From Vulcanimicrobiia bacterium (lineage in GTDB: Bacteria > Eremiobacterota > Eremiobacteria > Baltobacterales > Baltobacteraceae), in contig JAMXLG010000281.1 of the NCBI GenBank assembly GCA_024281135.1, forward strand, positions 1 to 8,667: a stretch of DNA of 8,667 nucleotides. Reading direction: 5' to 3'. Below the pieces are notes generated by a model that saw nothing but the letters and a program-made list of their open reading frames with translations, ran no database searches and was not told where the DNA came from. The position numbers and the translations under genes are program-made. This document shows positions 5,838 to 8,667 of the stretch, in pieces. Every line of letters begins with the position of its first letter. Positions within the stretch are counted from its first letter, which is position 1.

Positions 5838-6951
5838 ATCTCGCCGGCTCGATGAAGCCGTTCTGCGTTACATCGAGCGCTGGCGCACCTCAGGAGAAGC
5901 AATGACCGACGGCGAGTTCAACGAACTCGCCCTTGCAATCTTTGACTACCAGCTTCATTACAACACGCCCTACGCGCAGTACTGCGAGTCGCTCGGCGTG
6001 ACGCGCGAACGGCTTCCCACCTCTTGGGAAGAGATTCCGCCGGTGCCGAGCACCGCGTTCAAAGAAGCAGCGCTCGTGACGTTCAACCCGCACTCGGCAG
6101 CAGTCTGCTTCGAGACCAGCGGCACCACGCGAGGCGAGGGCGGGCGTCACTATATGGAAAACACGCGTCTCTACGACGCGTCGCTCTCCGCAAGTTTCCA
6201 GGCGTTCATGCTTCCCGATCATGCGCCGCTGCGATATTTGAATTTGGTCCCCGACCCGAAAGAGAACCCGCATTCTTCCCTCGGGTACATGATGGGCAGA
6301 GTTTCCGAGGAATACGGTGACGGAGCCACGGGGTGGTTCATCAGCAACGGCATCCTCGACGTCGAAGCTCTGATCGGCGAACTCGAGTCCGCGGTCGATC
6401 ACGATCGTCCCGTCTGTATCGCGACAACGTCGTTTGCGCTCGTGCATCTGCTCGATGCACTCGAAGCTCGAAATCGGTATTTTGCGCTCCCTACCGGCTC
6501 ACGCATCATGGAAACCGGTGGATTCAAGGGCCGTTCGCGATATGTCGACCGCTTCGAACTCTATCGCGCGACGGCCGAACGCTTCGGTGCGACGCTGGGG
6601 TCAATTGTCTCCGAATACGGCATGACGGAGCTCACGTCACAGTACTACGACGACGTGTTCGTGCGCCAGGCGCTCGAAGAAGCCACCGAGCCACGCTATA
6701 AGACTGCGCCGCCGTGGTTGCGCACACGAGTCATTGGGCCGAACGGAAAGACGTTGCCGCACGGTACGGTCGGCGCACTCGTACAGGTCGATCTCGCGAA
6801 CCGCTCCTCGTGCATCGCGATTCAAACCGAGGATCTCGGAGTCGAATTCGCGCCGTCCGTGTTCGGTCAACGCATCGTCTTGATGGGTCGCGACGCCGAC
6901 GCGTCTTTGCGTGGGTGTTCGCTTACCGCCGAAGACCTCGTCTTGAAATGA
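5818..6951 (+). CDS. LuxE-type acyl-protein synthetase (PF04443 family)
   Basis: LuxE enzymes activate a fatty acid with ATP, hold the acyl group on a cysteine and pass it to LuxC for reduction to aldehyde. The product is 377 residues, matching Vibrio LuxE (about 370-380). The N-terminal half has the family pattern FDYQLHYNTPYAQYC at 42-56 and PPVPSTAFK at 74-82. SGTTRG at 101-106 is the phosphate-binding loop of adenylating enzymes, and EYGMTEL at 266-272 is the adenylate-forming YGxTE motif. Cys367 in RGCSLT lies 10 residues from the C terminus, matching the position of the acyl-carrying cysteine known in luminous-bacteria LuxE. GTG 5818 is the start, with AAGGTGGAG just upstream. The stop overlaps the LuxC start as ATGA. 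No luciferase genes are present, so light production is not implied. The LuxE gene name is withheld because the natural substrate is unknown. Confidence 0.9.
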   Translation: MVSYPDESRRLDEAVLRYIERWRTSGEAMTDGEFNELALAIFDYQLHYNTPYAQYCESLGVTRERLPTSWEEIPPVPSTAFKEAALVTFNPHSAAVCFETSGTTRGEGGRHYMENTRLYDASLSASFQAFMLPDHAPLRYLNLVPDPKENPHSSLGYMMGRVSEEYGDGATGWFISNGILDVEALIGELESAVDHDRPVCIATTSFALVHLLDALEARNRYFALPTGSRIMETGGFKGRSRYVDRFELYRATAERFGATLGSIVSEYGMTELTSQYYDDVFVRQALEEATEPRYKTAPPWLRTRVIGPNGKTLPHGTVGALVQVDLANRSSCIAIQTEDLGVEFAPSVFGQRIVLMGRDADASLRGCSLTAEDLVLK

Positions 6952-8168
6952 TGTCACTCGCCGCCGTGCCGGTACGGCGGATTATCGGCGCGGTTGCCGA
7001 CGCGTCAGCGCGATGGGCCGACGCTGACTTTCCGCCACGCGTGCGTTTGCTCGATTCCATAGCCGCTCGCACCGGATACTCGATCCCGGTCATCGAGTAC
7101 GCGCTCGATCAACTCTTTGGGTCGATCACGGCGCGCGATTTGGAAGCAACGATTGCAAACGAACTTGGTTCCATCGATATTCTCGATCGTTTTGTCGAGC
7201 GCGCCGCGCGCAGCAAAGCGCTCGGGCGTCCCGCCGGTTCCGTGTGCGTCATTTCGAGCCGCACGACGATCGGCGTTGCGATTCTTCCGGCGATCTTTGC
7301 GCTATGCGCGAAATGCGACGTACTGGTCAAGGACCGTGAGGACGGTCTCGTTCGCGCCTTCTTCTCTACACTGTGCGATGAACTCGACGAATTTCGCACG
7401 GCAGCTCGGGCCGACACATGGACCGGTGAAGAGGACGACGTCGATCTGACGGCGTTCAATGTCGTCGTCGCGTTCGGAAGCGATTCGACGCTTACGCGCA
7501 TCGCACAGGCATCCGCGCGCAGCACATTCATTGGCTACGGTTCAAAAGCGACGATTGGATATGTTGCACGCGAGGCGCTCACCGATGAGGAACGCGCAAA
7601 AGGAATTGCCGACGGCGCCGCACGCGATTTAGTGCTGTACGAAAGCGAAGGTTGTCTCTCGCTGCACGCACTCTTCGTCGAAGAGGGCGGTGTGGTAGCG
7701 CCTGCGCGTTTTACCGCGCTTCTCGCTGAAGCGGTCGAACGCGCGGCGGTCGAATTTCCACCCGGTGCTCGCGATGCACGCGCGAGCGCCCGTATTGCGA
7801 ACGCGCGCAACCTTGCTGCGTTTCGATCTGCCACCGGGCGAGGCGCGGTGTTTTCCGATGAGCGCGCAAGTTATCTCGCCGTGCTGGATCCGCCTCAAAG
7901 CGATCCGCCGGCATTTCTGCCTCGTGCGCTCGCCGTCCACACGGTCAACGCTCCGTGCGATCTCGTTTCATACGTCCATCGTCACGAGTTGCCGCTCGAA
8001 GCGATTGCCGTCGCCGGTGTCCGCGATGACGTTGTCGATGCGGCACTTTCGCTCCGTGTCAATCGCATCACCGGTTTCGGTGAATTGCAACGTCCGCCCG
8101 CATACGGCAATCACGGCGGGCGCGCGCGGGTCGCCGACTTCGTTCGCTGGGTAACTCTCGAAACGTGA
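6948..8168 (+). CDS. LuxC-type acyl-CoA / acyl-protein reductase (PF05893 family)
   Basis: LuxC enzymes reduce an activated acyl group to an aldehyde with NADPH through a cysteine thioester. From ATG 6948 the product is 406 residues; an adjacent ATG at 6951 is equally good. The frame is open further upstream, but that part overlaps LuxE out of frame and is a shadow. The middle shows the nucleotide-binding region VCVISSRTTIGVAILPAIFA and CDVLVKDREDGLVRAFF. FIGYGSKATIGYV follows. Cys236 in YESEGCLSLHALFVEEGG stands where the catalytic nucleophile of the family is expected. Near the C terminus, NRITGFGELQRPP and GGRARVADFVRWV are typical closing blocks. The start overlaps the LuxE stop (ATGA) and its stop overlaps the aminotransferase start (GTGA), so the three are almost surely one translational unit. 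No clear ribosome binding site precedes it, consistent with coupling. Chain length preference cannot be read from sequence. Confidence 0.9.
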   Translation: MMSLAAVPVRRIIGAVADASARWADADFPPRVRLLDSIAARTGYSIPVIEYALDQLFGSITARDLEATIANELGSIDILDRFVERAARSKALGRPAGSVCVISSRTTIGVAILPAIFALCAKCDVLVKDREDGLVRAFFSTLCDELDEFRTAARADTWTGEEDDVDLTAFNVVVAFGSDSTLTRIAQASARSTFIGYGSKATIGYVAREALTDEERAKGIADGAARDLVLYESEGCLSLHALFVEEGGVVAPARFTALLAEAVERAAVEFPPGARDARASARIANARNLAAFRSATGRGAVFSDERASYLAVLDPPQSDPPAFLPRALAVHTVNAPCDLVSYVHRHELPLEAIAVAGVRDDVVDAALSLRVNRITGFGELQRPPAYGNHGGRARVADFVRWVTLET

Positions 8169-8667
8169 ACGACGAGTTCGAAGCTATTCGCGGTGCGATT
8201 CCGGGACCGCGCACGGCCTCGTTGCACTCAGGTCTCGCGCAATACGAATCGCAAAACGTCACGTATCTGGGCGAGGAGTTTCCCGTCTTTTGGGAATCGG
8301 CGTCGGGTTCGACGATCGTGGACGTCGACGGCAACCGCTATATCGATCTGACTTCTGCCTTCGGTGTTGCAAGCGTCGGGCATTCGAATCCGAACGTCAC
8401 CGCGGCAATTGCAAAACAAGCGACGAGCCTCATGCACGGGATGGGCGACGTGCATCCGACGGAAGTGCGGTCGCGTTTGCTCGAACGCCTCGCCCGGCTG
8501 CTGCCGAAGGACTTGACGAAGACGTTCCTCGCGACGACCGGATCCGAGGCGGTCGAGGCTGCGTTGAAAACAGCCGTTTTAGCAACCGGCAAACATCGTT
8601 TCCTCGCGTATCGCGGCGCCTATCACGGACTCTCGCTCGGCGCGCTGACGGTTTGCGGCATCGATAA
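8165..8667 (+). CDS. Class III PLP-dependent aminotransferase, N-terminal part, cut by right edge
   Basis: Fold-type I, class III aminotransferases move amino groups between an amino donor and a ketone or aldehyde acceptor, including omega-amino groups. From GTG 8165 there are 167 residues with no stop to the window edge. The N-terminal part shows the pattern PVFWESASGSTIVDVDGNRYIDL, then SAFGVASVGHSNPNV, then MGDVHPTEVRSRLLERLARLLP. TTGSEAVEAALK at 124-135 is the PLP phosphate-binding block; YHG at 153-155 supplies the aromatic residue stacking on the cofactor. The lysine that binds PLP lies past the edge. The GTG overlaps the LuxC stop by four bases. In this context the natural reading is amination of the aldehyde made by LuxE/LuxC, but a 4-aminobutyrate or ornithine type enzyme that is simply co-transcribed remains possible. 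Confidence 0.92.
   Translation, partial: MNDEFEAIRGAIPGPRTASLHSGLAQYESQNVTYLGEEFPVFWESASGSTIVDVDGNRYIDLTSAFGVASVGHSNPNVTAAIAKQATSLMHGMGDVHPTEVRSRLLERLARLLPKDLTKTFLATTGSEAVEAALKTAVLATGKHRFLAYRGAYHGLSLGALTVCGID

Noticed and set aside
5890..6447. 185-codon minus-strand frame opposite the LuxE-type gene
   Set aside because: Entirely antisense to a well-recognised enzyme and of shadow composition.
6714..6947. Possible 78-residue N-terminal extension of the LuxC-type protein
   Set aside because: It lies out of frame inside the LuxE-type gene, reads as Arg/Ser/Thr-rich shadow, and ATG 6948 gives the normal LuxC opening and an ATGA coupling junction.
5818..8667. Reading the LuxE/LuxC pair as a bioluminescence operon
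   Set aside because: No luxA, luxB, luxD or luxG is present, and such reductase pairs are widespread in dark bacteria.
1..8667. Search for CRISPR arrays, tRNA/rRNA genes, insertion sequences and phage genes
   Set aside because: No regular direct repeats, cloverleaf-like segments, transposase or integrase motifs, or terminal inverted repeats with target duplications were seen on either strand.

Overview
The window looks like bacterial chromosomal DNA of moderately high GC (roughly 55-60%, by eye). It is densely packed, with many GTG starts and 4-base start/stop overlaps. No plasmid, phage, transposon, CRISPR, tRNA or rRNA signal was seen. The phylum cannot be proven from the sequence. The mix of an archaeal/thermophile-type LeuC/LeuD pair, low-complexity Pro-rich secreted proteins and a LuxE/LuxC pair without luciferase suggests a soil or uncultured lineage, perhaps of the Eremiobacterota (WPS-2) kind. 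That placement is a low-confidence inference.

Left part (1-2255): a translation block on the minus strand, in the order rpmE (ribosomal protein L31), prfA (release factor 1), prmC (release-factor methyltransferase, cut by the left edge). This conserved neighbourhood is interrupted by a small plus-strand membrane-protein gene of the DUF4126 type (399-812). It lies between prfA and prmC and overlaps the prfA 3' end by 11 bases. rpmE has an extended -10 promoter almost touching its GTG start, and an intrinsic terminator separates it from prfA.

Middle part (2352-3582): two plus-strand genes with a GTGA overlap encode exported proteins of unknown function. The first has a clear signal peptide; the second has a polyproline stretch, a Pro/Ser-rich linker and a beta-rich domain. 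A REP-like short repeat follows directly after the second stop codon, then a bidirectional terminator that serves both this pair and the convergent leuCD operon.

leuC-leuD (5373-3583, minus strand) encode the two subunits of an isopropylmalate isomerase/homoaconitase-type [4Fe-4S] hydro-lyase. The exact substrate is not settled by the sequence.

Right part (5397-8667): a tightly coupled plus-strand operon, divergent from leuC, encodes a CoA-binding Rossmann protein, a LuxE-type acyl-protein synthetase, a LuxC-type acyl-CoA reductase and a class III PLP aminotransferase (cut by the right edge). The overlaps are 20, 4 and 4 bases. No luxAB luciferase genes are visible. LuxE and LuxC families together reduce an acyl group to an aldehyde, and a class III aminotransferase could turn an aldehyde into an amine. 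A route from acyl group to aldehyde to amine is therefore the most interesting hypothesis here.
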